DNA of 64,000 bases, taken from Blastopirellula marina. GTDB lineage: Bacteria > Planctomycetota > Planctomycetia > Pirellulales > Pirellulaceae. The notes under the pieces are model-generated. The model did no database searches, was not told the origin of the DNA, and worked only from the letters and a program-made list of their open reading frames with translations. A program made the position numbers and the translations under genes. The stretch spans positions 1 to 64,000 of the forward strand of contig NZ_PUIA01000074.1 in NCBI RefSeq assembly GCF_002967715.1, read 5' to 3'. Below, piece after piece: positions 56,628 to 64,000 of this stretch (its first letter is position 1; each line of letters starts with the position of its first letter).

Positions 56628-57314
56628 ATGTCGACTGAGACTATTTCCGTTAATCAAGATATCCGCACACTGCGGCGCGAGGCTGCCGAGGCTTTTCAAA
56701 TGCGAATGCAAGATCAGGGAACCTATGTGGTCCGCCTACTTTCATCGCCCGGTTCTGGTAAGACGACACTTTTGGAAGAAACCACGAAACGTTTAGGAAA
56801 GGAGTACCGCGTAGGCATCTTGGTGGGGGACATTGCCACGAATCGTGACGCTGAACGACTGTCTCCATTGGCCACAACGGCGCAAATAACAACCGGTGGG
56901 GCCTGTCATTTGGAACTACCACTGGTTGAAAAGATCTTACCGCAGTTAGGCCAAAGCTCTTTCGAGTTTCTCTTTATCGAAGACGTGGGAAACCTGGTGT
57001 GTCCTGCTTCTCACGACCTGGGAGAGCATCTCCGAACGCTTGTTTTAAGCACAACCGAAGGAGACGATAAGCCGGGTAAGTACCCCAAAGCATTCCGAAC
57101 CAGCCAGGCTGTGGTGATTAACAAAATCGATCTGTTGCCCTATGTTCCATTTTCGGTCGAAAGAGCAATGGCCGACGCTCGCGACGTCCATGGTGATATA
57201 GACTTCTTTCCCATGTCAGCATTGTCAGGAGAAGGAGTCGAATTGTGGTGTGACTACCTGCGTTTGCTTCGGAATAAGATGATGTCAAAGTGTGCCAATA
57301 GCATTCCCGAGTAG
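56628..57314 (+). CDS. hypB: Hydrogenase nickel insertion GTPase HypB
   Basis: A 228-residue GTPase that drives nickel delivery with HypA. P-loop SSPGSGKTTLLEET near 39-52; VGDIATNRDAERL near 70; GACHLE near 91 (metal-binding Cys-His); IEDVGNLVCPASHDLGE near 125; NKIDLLPY near 174. The N-terminal His-rich nickel store found in some HypB proteins is absent, and so is the CxxCGC start. AGGAAG precedes the ATG. It is 21 bases after the large-subunit gene and 12 before hypF. Assignment is firm. Confidence 0.94.
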   Translation: MSTETISVNQDIRTLRREAAEAFQMRMQDQGTYVVRLLSSPGSGKTTLLEETTKRLGKEYRVGILVGDIATNRDAERLSPLATTAQITTGGACHLELPLVEKILPQLGQSSFEFLFIEDVGNLVCPASHDLGEHLRTLVLSTTEGDDKPGKYPKAFRTSQAVVINKIDLLPYVPFSVERAMADARDVHGDIDFFPMSALSGEGVELWCDYLRLLRNKMMSKCANSIPE

Positions 57315-57326
57315 GACTGGCTTGCA

Positions 57327-59642
57327 ATGCTTAGGGCCATCGGCCAAACAATGTGCAAGACTTCAGCGGTTGTTGCCGAGGATATTGTTCTTCGGGGACG
57401 CCTGCAAGGAATAGGGGTACGTCCTGCGATCTTTCGTTTGGCTACCGAGCTTGGTTTGGTTGGGATGGTACGTAACACCCCTCAAGGCATCTCGATTCAC
57501 GTAGAAGGTACTCCGCAGCAGACGGCTCTTTTTAGGAGCTTGCTTCCGACATCCCTGCCTGACCAAGCAGAGGTCAGTGGCCAGCAGTATTGTGAGTCTT
57601 CGCCGGTCGGGAATCATCAATTTGAAATAGTCAAGGAAGACTCACGCGAGGCTATCGTGACTGATGTGCCGCTTGATGCTGCAGTTTGCCACGAATGCCT
57701 TGAAGAGGTTCGTCAGCCGGGAAATCGGCGATATCAGTACGCTTTCAATAGCTGTGCAAGATGTGGCCCCCGCTATACCGTTATTCGGCAGATGCCGTTC
57801 GAACGGGCAGATACCGCGATGGTCGATTTCCCCAGGTGTAACGAATGTGACGCAGAGTATCACTCCCCGGCTGATCGGCGGTTTCACGCCCAAACTATTT
57901 CGTGTTCGCAATGCGGGCCACGATTGTGGAGCATGACAGCCGATAGTCAGCGTTGTGACGATCAACAGGAAGCGCTCAATGAAGCGGCTCAGGCAGTGCT
58001 ATGTGGGATGATCGTTGCAGTCAAAGGGGTTGGGGGGTACCAACTGATAGTTGATGCAACGAACCCTGACGCGGTAGAACGACTGCGACAGAGGAAAGGT
58101 CGGATCAGTAAACCGTTTGCCGTGATGATGCGAACTGCGATCGAGGTGAAGCAGGCTGCCTTTATCGATGACGCAGAAGAACGGGCTTTGTTGTCGGCAG
58201 CGAATCCGATTGTTCTGCTACAAGTTAAGGACGATACCGTTATCGCGAAGGGTGTATATCCAGATCTAAACACGGTTGGCATCATGCTACCGACCTCGCC
58301 TCTGCATGACCTGCTGTTAGAGCGAGTCGGGCGGCCTTTGATCTGCACAAGTGGCAACCGCGAAGGAACGCCGATAGCTTTTGAAGAGGAACAAGCAGAG
58401 GCAAGTTTAAAAGGAGTGTGCGACCTCTGGTTGCATCACAATCGTCCGATCGTTCGGCCTATCGATGATAGCGTTGTCAGGGTCATGGATGGGAGTTGTG
58501 TTACGCTGCGTTTGGCTCGTGGTATGGCTCCCCTTCGTTTTGATTTGGAAACAACGCAGACTCAAATTGCCTTGGGTGGACAACTCAAATCGTCGGTTGC
58601 ATGGAGCCAAGGCGGCAGTGCATGTCTTAGTCCGCATATAAGCGACCTTGGCACATTATCAGGGCAAGAACGCTACTTGTGGCATATCGCGGATTGGCAA
58701 TCACTTTATCGCTTTTCCGCCACTCGCGCTGCACATGATTGTCATCCAGATTATTTTACAAGCCATGCGGCATATCGTCTTTTTCCGGAAACGCAACCAT
58801 TGCAGCATCATTACGCCCACGTGCTGGCGATGATGATTGAACACCAATTACTCGATCAAAAGGTGCTAGGCGTCGTTTGGGATGGTACCGGTTATGGAAC
58901 AGATCGAACGATCTGGGGTGGCGAATTTTTCGTCGTCGATAGGACTGAGTGCACCCGGACAGCTCACCTGCGTTCCTTTGGTCTTCCTGGTGGCGAAGCG
59001 GCGATTTTTCAGCCGTGGCGAACTGCTTTGTCGCTGTTGAATCAGTTGGGATGGTCTGAATCCTTCGAAGCATTGTCCGTATTCGAGTCATTGCGTATGG
59101 ATATGCGCCTCGTGAATCAAATTCTGGAAAGTAACCAGTTTTCGCCCGCCACAAGCAGTGGTGGCCGTCTCTTCGACGGTGTGGCGGCACTGATACTCGG
59201 TCGTCAGCACAGTGAGTACGAAGGCCAGTTCCCGATGATGCTCGAAGCGATTGCGGATCCGGAAGAAAAGGGGGTATATGAATTCGCAGTCTCGGATAGT
59301 GCCCCGTGTGAATTGGATTGGAGGCCAATGATTCGGCAAGTATTCGAGGACGTTGTCTCGAATGTTTCCCCAGGACGAATCTCGATGAAATTTCATCGAG
59401 GCGTTGCTGAGGCGATCATGGCCGTATGTCGCTGTCATTCGGAACTCCCTGTCGTTCTCGCAGGCGGGGTATTTCAGAATCGTCTCCTGAGCGAGTTGAT
59501 TGCCGAGATGTCACGAGACGAATTATTACCGGTATACCTACCAGGAATGATACCGCCAGGAGACGGTGGCTTGGCCGCTGGGCAATTGATTGGGGCATTG
59601 TCAAAGTTGAGGGAAAGCGATGTGTCTGGCAGTACCCGGTAA
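57327..59642 (+). CDS. hypF: Carbamoyltransferase HypF
   Basis: A 771-residue enzyme that uses carbamoyl phosphate and ATP to make the thiocarbamate on HypE, source of the cyanide ligands. Order: acylphosphatase-like domain (LRGRLQGIGVRPAIFRLA near 23); two zinc fingers (CHECLEEV, CARCGPRY, CNECDAEYH, CSQCGPRLW, about 120-195); YrdC-like domain (KGVGGYQLIVDATNPDAVERL near 233; LICTSGNREGTPI near 337); Kae1-like domain (QHHYAHVLAMMIEHQLL near 490; GVVWDGTGYGTD near 520; LAGGVFQNRLL near 710). Normal length. Met10 is an alternative start. It overlaps hypC by 23 bases. Confidence 0.94.
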   Translation: MLRAIGQTMCKTSAVVAEDIVLRGRLQGIGVRPAIFRLATELGLVGMVRNTPQGISIHVEGTPQQTALFRSLLPTSLPDQAEVSGQQYCESSPVGNHQFEIVKEDSREAIVTDVPLDAAVCHECLEEVRQPGNRRYQYAFNSCARCGPRYTVIRQMPFERADTAMVDFPRCNECDAEYHSPADRRFHAQTISCSQCGPRLWSMTADSQRCDDQQEALNEAAQAVLCGMIVAVKGVGGYQLIVDATNPDAVERLRQRKGRISKPFAVMMRTAIEVKQAAFIDDAEERALLSAANPIVLLQVKDDTVIAKGVYPDLNTVGIMLPTSPLHDLLLERVGRPLICTSGNREGTPIAFEEEQAEASLKGVCDLWLHHNRPIVRPIDDSVVRVMDGSCVTLRLARGMAPLRFDLETTQTQIALGGQLKSSVAWSQGGSACLSPHISDLGTLSGQERYLWHIADWQSLYRFSATRAAHDCHPDYFTSHAAYRLFPETQPLQHHYAHVLAMMIEHQLLDQKVLGVVWDGTGYGTDRTIWGGEFFVVDRTECTRTAHLRSFGLPGGEAAIFQPWRTALSLLNQLGWSESFEALSVFESLRMDMRLVNQILESNQFSPATSSGGRLFDGVAALILGRQHSEYEGQFPMMLEAIADPEEKGVYEFAVSDSAPCELDWRPMIRQVFEDVVSNVSPGRISMKFHRGVAEAIMAVCRCHSELPVVLAGGVFQNRLLSELIAEMSRDELLPVYLPGMIPPGDGGLAAGQLIGALSKLRESDVSGSTR

Positions 59643-59886
59643 GGTTGTCCGATGGATTGAGCGAACGCCTCCCTTCGCGAGTGCTTCGGTTGAGTTTGGC
59701 GGTATACGCAGAGAAGTCAACATGGCCTGTGTACCGTCAGCTGCGATCGGAGACTACGTGTTGGTTCACGCAGGTATCGCAATCAGTGTTGTTGGTATGT
59801 TGGAAGCGAAACGTCTTCTGCGAACTCTTGAAGAATTAGAATCGATCGAAAACGATCAAGATTCGACTGAGGACTTGCTGCCATGA
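59620..59886 (+). CDS. hypC: Hydrogenase assembly chaperone HypC
   Basis: An 88-residue chaperone that carries the Fe(CN)2CO group with HypD. The essential N-terminal Cys2 is present in MCLAVPGKVV, and GDYVLVHAGIAISVV near 45-60 is the conserved second strand. The start lies inside the end of hypF, with GGGAAAG nearby as ribosome binding site. It overlaps hypD by four bases. Assignment is firm. Confidence 0.93.
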   Translation: MCLAVPGKVVRWIERTPPFASASVEFGGIRREVNMACVPSAAIGDYVLVHAGIAISVVGMLEAKRLLRTLEELESIENDQDSTEDLLP

Positions 59887-60992
59887 AATATGTCGATGAG
59901 TTTCGTGATGCGGAGGCGTGTCAGAAAGCAATTCGTTCGATCCAAAAGGACGCGACGCAATGTTGGTCGATCATGGAGGTATGCGGAGGCCAAACGCACG
60001 GGCTCTTGCGATGGGGAATCGATCAGCAACTTGAGGGAACCGTTCGGCTGTTGCATGGGCCAGGCTGCCCGGTTTGCGTGACTCCCAGTGCGATGATTGA
60101 TACCGCTGTATCACTTTCGCGGCGTTCGAATTGTACCGTAACAAGCTTTGGTGACATGTTGCGCGTCCCTGGCACGCAGGAGAGCTTGTTGCAGGCCAGA
60201 GCGAGAGGGGCGGATGTGCGACTGGTTTACTCCCCGTTGGACGCCGTTCGATTGGCAAAGGAGAATCCGCATCGTGAGGTCATTTTCTTTGCTGTAGGAT
60301 TCGAGACAACAGCACCGGCTACGGCGCTAGCGGTGAAACAGGCCGCTCATCTCGGATTGACGAACTTTTCGCTCCTGGTGGCCCACGTAAGAGTTCTGCC
60401 AGCAATGGAAATGATCGCATCCGAGACGCCGATGCTCGTTAATGGCTTCTTGGCAGCAGGGCACGTTTGTACGGTGACGGGGTTTAATAGCTACGAAGAC
60501 CTTGCGGCCAGCCATCGGGTGCCAGTTGTTGTTACCGGTTTCGAGCCCTTGGACTTGCTGAGAGGAATTCAGCAATGCGTCACGCTTTTAGAGTGTGATA
60601 ATCCTTCGGTGGTTAACTGTTATGAGCGATGTGTGAACAAGGCCGGTAATCCACAGGCAATCGGTCACATGGAAGACGTATTTGAGGTTTCCGATCGCGA
60701 ATGGCGTGGATTTGGACTCATTGCCAACGGGGGCCTGGCCCTCAAGAAGGAATGGGCACAATACGATGCCGCACTAAAGTATTCCATCGGAGATTCCCTT
60801 TCGATTATTACCGAAGATTGCCCAGCTGGGCAGATCATGACCGGACGCATGAAACCGGTGGAATGTCCTTTCTTTGGTCGAAATTGCACTCCGGAAAAGC
60901 CAATGGGGGCCCCAATGGTGAGCAGTGAGGGAGCCTGTGCCGCCTATTTTCGTTATTTGCCCGCAAATCACATTGTGCGCACTTCCAAATAG
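59883..60992 (+). CDS. hypD: Hydrogenase formation protein HypD
   Basis: A 369-residue iron-sulfur protein, the scaffold for Fe(CN)2CO assembly. MEVCGGQTHG near 31-40 holds the first catalytic cysteine, HGPGCPVCVTP near 60 the next pair, and GFETTAPATA near 140 is conserved. The C-terminal part GRNCTPEKPMGAPMVSSEGA with following Cys binds the [4Fe-4S] cluster. The gene is nine bases ahead of hypE. Assignment is firm. Confidence 0.95.
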   Translation: MKYVDEFRDAEACQKAIRSIQKDATQCWSIMEVCGGQTHGLLRWGIDQQLEGTVRLLHGPGCPVCVTPSAMIDTAVSLSRRSNCTVTSFGDMLRVPGTQESLLQARARGADVRLVYSPLDAVRLAKENPHREVIFFAVGFETTAPATALAVKQAAHLGLTNFSLLVAHVRVLPAMEMIASETPMLVNGFLAAGHVCTVTGFNSYEDLAASHRVPVVVTGFEPLDLLRGIQQCVTLLECDNPSVVNCYERCVNKAGNPQAIGHMEDVFEVSDREWRGFGLIANGGLALKKEWAQYDAALKYSIGDSLSIITEDCPAGQIMTGRMKPVECPFFGRNCTPEKPMGAPMVSSEGACAAYFRYLPANHIVRTSK

Positions 60993-61001
60993 TAGAAACT
61001 G

Positions 61002-62048
61002 ATGTCTCAATTCCCTATCAATTGTCCGGTCTCCAACTTGGTGGACGACGTTGTCACTCTGGCACACGGTGAAGGGGGACGTTGGACGCGACGATTGATT
61101 CGCCAGCGGATTTTGACCCGGCTTGGCAATATCCATCTGGAAGAACTATCGGATGCCGCTACCTTGCCGAAAATGAACGGCGCGCCCGTCATGACGACCG
61201 ATAGTTACGTCGTTTCCCCTCTTTTCTTTCCCGGCGGCGATATTGGGACGCTTGCCGTGTATGGAACGGTCAACGACCTCGTCGTATCAGGGGCTTTGCC
61301 AAAGTGGATTGCGCTTTCGATGATCATCGAGGAAGGCTTTCCACTCTTATCTCTTGACCGTGTGTTGACTTCGATTGCTGCTGCGGCCCGCATCGCCCAG
61401 GTACAAATAGTGACCGGCGATACGAAAGTGGTTCCGCGTGGTGCGACCGACGGGATTTACTTGACGACAACCGGCGTGGGAGAACTTATCGAGCCAGCTC
61501 CCTCCGGGCCGCGGACGCTAGAGGAAGGAGACGTCATTTTGGTAACCGGTCCGATCGGTCAACATGGGATTTCGATTCTCGCGGCTCGTGAGAACCTCGG
61601 GTTCGATCCGATGCCGCAGAGCGATTGTGGTTCGTTATGGAACGCAGCGGAAGCTCTTCGGAACGCTGGATGTGAAGTCCGTTCGATGCGAGATGCCACG
61701 CGTGGCGGGATTTCAGCCGTGCTACACGAATGGGCTGACTCCAGTAATACAACGATTGCAATCGACGAACATGCCGTCCCTGTTAGCAGTGAGGTGCGAG
61801 GCGCTTGTGAACTGTTGGGATTAGATCCACTTCATCTGGCCAACGAAGGGACGATGGTTGTTGCGGTGCCTGGTAAAATCGCTAGGTGCGCACTACCAGC
61901 ACTTCAAGAGGGCGGAAGATGCCCGATGGCAGCCATCATCGGTGAAGTTACCGCACGACGATTGGCTCCGGTGGTTGTTCGTCGGGGGCAATTTGCCGAG
62001 ATTCCCTTAGAAGAACCACAAGGCGCTCCATTTCCTCGAATCTGCTAG
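61002..62048 (+). CDS. hypE: Hydrogenase expression/formation protein HypE
   Basis: A 348-residue enzyme of the PurM/SelD fold that dehydrates the carbamoyl group made by HypF to thiocyanate. The C-terminal tail ends PRIC, with the essential terminal cysteine. LAHGEGGRWTRRLI near 22, GDTKVVPRGATDGIYLTTTG near 140, MRDATRGGISAVLHEWA near 228 and NEGTMVVAVP near 280 are the family nucleotide-binding segments. It is the last gene of the hydrogenase operon. The hairpin downstream has its T-run on the other strand, so no clear terminator for this operon was found. Confidence 0.95.
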   Translation: MSQFPINCPVSNLVDDVVTLAHGEGGRWTRRLIRQRILTRLGNIHLEELSDAATLPKMNGAPVMTTDSYVVSPLFFPGGDIGTLAVYGTVNDLVVSGALPKWIALSMIIEEGFPLLSLDRVLTSIAAAARIAQVQIVTGDTKVVPRGATDGIYLTTTGVGELIEPAPSGPRTLEEGDVILVTGPIGQHGISILAARENLGFDPMPQSDCGSLWNAAEALRNAGCEVRSMRDATRGGISAVLHEWADSSNTTIAIDEHAVPVSSEVRGACELLGLDPLHLANEGTMVVAVPGKIARCALPALQEGGRCPMAAIIGEVTARRLAPVVVRRGQFAEIPLEEPQGAPFPRIC

Positions 62049-62076
62049 ATTTGAAATAGGACATCTTTTGGCGCAT

Positions 62077-62100
62077 AAAAAAGCCCGGCTTCCGCCGGGC
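62077..62100 (-). terminator. Intrinsic terminator, minus strand
   Basis: GCCCGGC (62083-62089), loop TTCC, GCCGGGC (62094-62100), with six As at 62077-62082 that read as Us at the 3' side of a minus-strand transcript. This is a classic rho-independent terminator for transcripts coming from the P-type ATPase side. On the plus strand no T-run follows, so it does not end the hyp operon well. Confidence 0.8.
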
Positions 62101-62214
62101 CGGAGATCTCAGTTGTTTCGGTGGACCCGAACATTTATGAGCATTAGTCGCCACGCAGGCGAGCGTCGAGTCCTAACAGGACTGCGAAGGATCAGGTCCA
62201 CCCGCGATCTCCTC
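62101..62214 (-). ncRNA. Candidate structured RNA directly before a terminator
   Basis: Four perfect helices are visible. Outer: GGAGATC (62102-62108) with GATCTCC (62206-62212). Next: GGTGGACC (62120-62127) with GGTCCACC (62195-62202). Inside are two hairpins: TCGCC/GGCGA (62148-62152 with 62158-62162) and AGTCC/GGACT (62169-62173 with 62179-62183). The minus-strand copy is followed at once by an intrinsic terminator, as expected for a small RNA or a 3'-UTR-derived RNA. The motifs of tRNA, tmRNA, SRP RNA and RNase P RNA were looked for and not found. The 5' end and promoter are unknown; a TAATAT box lies at 62370-62375 in minus orientation without a -35 partner. Confidence 0.4.
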
Positions 62215-62283
62215 ATCGGTTGGCTTGCTGCCTCCCGAGAAAGTGCCACAATAGCTGTTCAACTTTTGGTATCCTGCGAGCAT
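62173..62283 (-). CDS. Possible 36-residue ORF overlapping the structured element
   Basis: A short frame from ATGCTCGCAGG to TAG: it begins MLAGYQKLNSYCGTFSGGSK and ends DPSQSC. AAGG lies eight bases before the ATG. Its ATG follows directly after an in-frame TAA, and the same frame is open back to the stop of the P-type ATPase gene (51 codons), so the stretch might also be a decayed gene or chance. The stop codon lies in the AGTCC/GGACT hairpin of the structured element. Not recognised. Confidence 0.2.
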   Translation of the reverse strand: MLAGYQKLNSYCGTFSGGSKPTDEEIAGGPDPSQSC

Positions 62284-62439
62284 TTAAGCTACCTTACCAG
62301 CGCCCGACCATCCATCGCGATTATCACTCGCTACAACGGTCAAGTGGCTTTGCATCCATTGCTCACCTTCTAATATTACTACGCAACGCAGGCAGATTTG
62401 GTTCTCTAGTTTGTCGCGGTATTCAGGTTGAAGTTGCGA

Positions 62440-64000
62440 TTACTTTGATCGGCGGTTCCATAGCCATTTATGTAGCTCAATGGCTGGTACGATCGTTATC
62501 GACAGGGCCGCAACAATCCCCCAGGTAGTCCACGATACCGGCGATGTATCGAGAATCGCTTGCATAAATGGAAGGTACATGGCCCCCAGATGAATCACAA
62601 ATGCGCCGATTGCTCCAGCCAATAGGAACGGACTGCGCAGCGGGCTAACGTAGAAGGCCGACTGGGTCTCCGAGCGGCAGTTGCCGATGTGGAAATTCTC
62701 GAAAAGCACCATCATTAACAGAAGCACATTTCGCGAATCGCTTTCTGAAAAGCCGTTATGGATCATCCAGTAGAATGTTCCAAACCCGATGATGCCCATG
62801 ACTCCCGCTGCGACGAGTGTTCTTTCGATCATCAATCGATCGAAAATGCGTTCTTTTGGCGAGCGTGGCTTGCGATCCAGAATGTCTCCTTCGCCCGGCT
62901 CAAACGCCAGGGCGACGTCCTGGATTCCATTGGTAACCAGGTTCATCCACAGAACCTGGACCGGTAACAGTGGTAACGGCATTCCTGTAACCACTGCCAA
63001 TCCCATCACGAGCAACTCACCCGCGCCGGTGGATATTAGAAGATAGATCACCTTGCGAATATTGTCATATGCCACGCGTCCTTCTTCAATTCCGACAATA
63101 ATCGTCGCAAAATTGTCATCACTGATGACTAATTCCGATGCTTCCCGTGCCACGTCCGTGCCCGACTGACCCATCGCCACGCCAATGTTGGCCGCTTGGA
63201 GCGCCGGAGCATCGTTAACCCCATCTCCAGTTACTGCGACGAAATGACCAGACTTTTGTGCGGCATCGACGATCTGAAGCTTTTGCCGCGGCGCGACGCG
63301 GGCAAACACTCGGATATGCTGTATGATTTGAGCAAGCTCATCTGGGGTCTTGCTCGCCAATTCGGTGCCAGTCATGACTTGGTCTTCGTGCTCGGCCATT
63401 CCTAAGTCGCGAGCTATCGCTAAGGCGGTTACGCAGTGGTCTCCCGTAACCATCGCCACTTCGACCCCGCATCGTCGGCATTTGTCGATTGCCTCGCGGA
63501 CACCTGGTCGCAGTGGATCAATCATTCCCACGAACCCCAATAGGTTTAGGTCGGTTGGCTCTGAGGGAACGCGGGTTTGATCTAGTCCATCTGCGCCTGC
63601 CCCTTCGGCAACCGCTAACACACGCATGCCTCTTTGAGCCATTGTCAGTGCGATTCGTTCCATCCGTTCGCGATTGACTTGCTGGCCGCACATTTGAAGG
63701 ATGCGTTCAGGTGCCCCTTTGACGACGACGCGAACCTCACCATCCGATTCGTTAAAAGATGCCGCGTATTGCCGCTCCGACTCGTAAGGAATGTCGTTGA
63801 CTTGCGGATAACTGGTAAGCATTGCTTCCCGTGTATGTCCGGCCTTGTGGCCAAGGACCAGCAGCGCCACGTCCACAGCGTCACCTCGCCAATGCCAGCT
63901 TCCGTTGCGTTGATGCAAGTCGGCCTCGTTACAAAGGACGACCGAACGGACCAATGACTGAAGAATAGGCGAGTCTAGCCCTGCCGCATTGCTTTCCTGG
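62440..64000 (-). CDS. P-type cation-transporting ATPase, C-terminal part (cut by window edge)
   Basis: The frame is open to the last base of the window, so the N-terminus lies beyond 64000; about 520 residues are visible. Present are the nucleotide-binding motif VVKGAPERIL, the IDPLRPGVREAI strand, MVTGDHCVTALAIARDLG, the hinge GDGVNDAPALQAANIG, and the C-terminal membrane part with LPLLPVQVLWMNLVTNGIQD and several later helices. These mark the P2 type (Ca2+/Na+/K+/Mg2+-like cation ATPases; the LWMNLVTNG segment is typical of calcium pump relatives). The phosphorylation site DKTGT is outside the window. Ion specificity is uncertain. It ends convergently with hypE. Confidence 0.9.
   Translation of the reverse strand, partial: QESNAAGLDSPILQSLVRSVVLCNEADLHQRNGSWHWRGDAVDVALLVLGHKAGHTREAMLTSYPQVNDIPYESERQYAASFNESDGEVRVVVKGAPERILQMCGQQVNRERMERIALTMAQRGMRVLAVAEGAGADGLDQTRVPSEPTDLNLLGFVGMIDPLRPGVREAIDKCRRCGVEVAMVTGDHCVTALAIARDLGMAEHEDQVMTGTELASKTPDELAQIIQHIRVFARVAPRQKLQIVDAAQKSGHFVAVTGDGVNDAPALQAANIGVAMGQSGTDVAREASELVISDDNFATIIVGIEEGRVAYDNIRKVIYLLISTGAGELLVMGLAVVTGMPLPLLPVQVLWMNLVTNGIQDVALAFEPGEGDILDRKPRSPKERIFDRLMIERTLVAAGVMGIIGFGTFYWMIHNGFSESDSRNVLLLMMVLFENFHIGNCRSETQSAFYVSPLRSPFLLAGAIGAFVIHLGAMYLPFMQAILDTSPVSWTTWGIVAALSITIVPAIELHKWLWNRRSK

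Larger units (their letters stand above)
62049..62439. other. Convergent intergenic region
   Basis: About 390 bases between convergent hypE and the P-type ATPase gene. It contains the minus-strand terminator, the self-complementary candidate RNA and a doubtful 36-codon frame described separately. From 62284 to 62439 nothing else was identified. Confidence 0.5.

Noticed and set aside
58756-59328. A 190-codon frame antisense to hypF
   Set aside because: Same reason: shadow of a recognised gene on the other strand.
42761-62048. An electron-bifurcating hydrogenase
   Set aside because: No [FeFe] HydA or NuoF-type flavin subunit is present; the gamma subunit is a single FNR-like flavoprotein as in group 3b.
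62101-62214. A tRNA or selenocysteine tRNA based on the 7-bp acceptor-like stem
   Set aside because: The enclosed length is too great and there is no T-arm, anticodon arm or CCA-type end in the right place.

Overview
The window looks like a chromosomal segment of a marine planctomycete of the Pirellula/Blastopirellula/Rhodopirellula type. The main evidence is seven DUF1501 proteins and several giant planctomycete cytochrome proteins (PSC/DUF1549/DUF1553), which are very rare outside this group, plus a sodium-type N-ATPase operon. GC content appears moderate by eye. No rRNA, tRNA, CRISPR array, insertion sequence or phage gene was seen.

Region 1 (1-15011): after a short receiver-like orphan, a minus-strand run holds a LamG-containing planctomycete cytochrome protein, its DUF1501 partner, a fumarylacetoacetase-family hydrolase, an HpaI-type aldolase, a DapA-type lyase and a secreted Asp-box (sialidase-like) protein. 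This resembles a carbohydrate or sugar-acid degradation locus. A second DUF1501/cytochrome pair lies upstream at 10257-15011. Region 2 (15012-17952): a beta-carbonic anhydrase, with a possible small ORF and a terminator behind it, and a divergent D-threonine-aldolase-like enzyme. Region 3 (18272-31576): three tandem DUF1501 genes, a 1537-residue cytochrome-domain protein and a cytochrome-WD40 protein on the plus strand, converging on two more DUF1501 genes on the minus strand. Behind these (31577-32091) lie decayed fragments of an AraC regulator and a DapA-type lyase.

Region 4 (32092-38482): a complete N-ATPase operon in the order atpD-C-Q-R-B-E-F-A-G, with overlapping genes and no separate delta gene. 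Region 5 (38600-42353): a PVC-type heme-binding HEAT protein and a Tat-exported N,N-dimethylformamidase-like protein. Region 6 (42761-62048): two divergent operons around a roughly 300-base control region. The minus operon encodes ferredoxin-NADP reductase, PEP synthase, pyruvate:ferredoxin oxidoreductase and a DHOD-like flavoprotein. The plus operon encodes a maturation protease, HypA, a cyclic-nucleotide-domain protein, a four-subunit group 3b-like NADP-linked [NiFe] hydrogenase and HypB, F, C, D, E. Together these could link H2, NADPH, ferredoxin, pyruvate and PEP in anoxic or fermentative metabolism, with the N-ATPase handling sodium.

Region 7 (62049-64000): a minus-strand intrinsic terminator preceded by a strikingly self-complementary segment (candidate structured RNA), and the C-terminal part of a P-type cation ATPase cut by the window edge.

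Start sites were moved inward from the longest frame wherever a signal peptide, family N-terminus, ribosome binding site or four-base overlap favoured it. All functions are family-level inferences from sequence reading; no database search was run.
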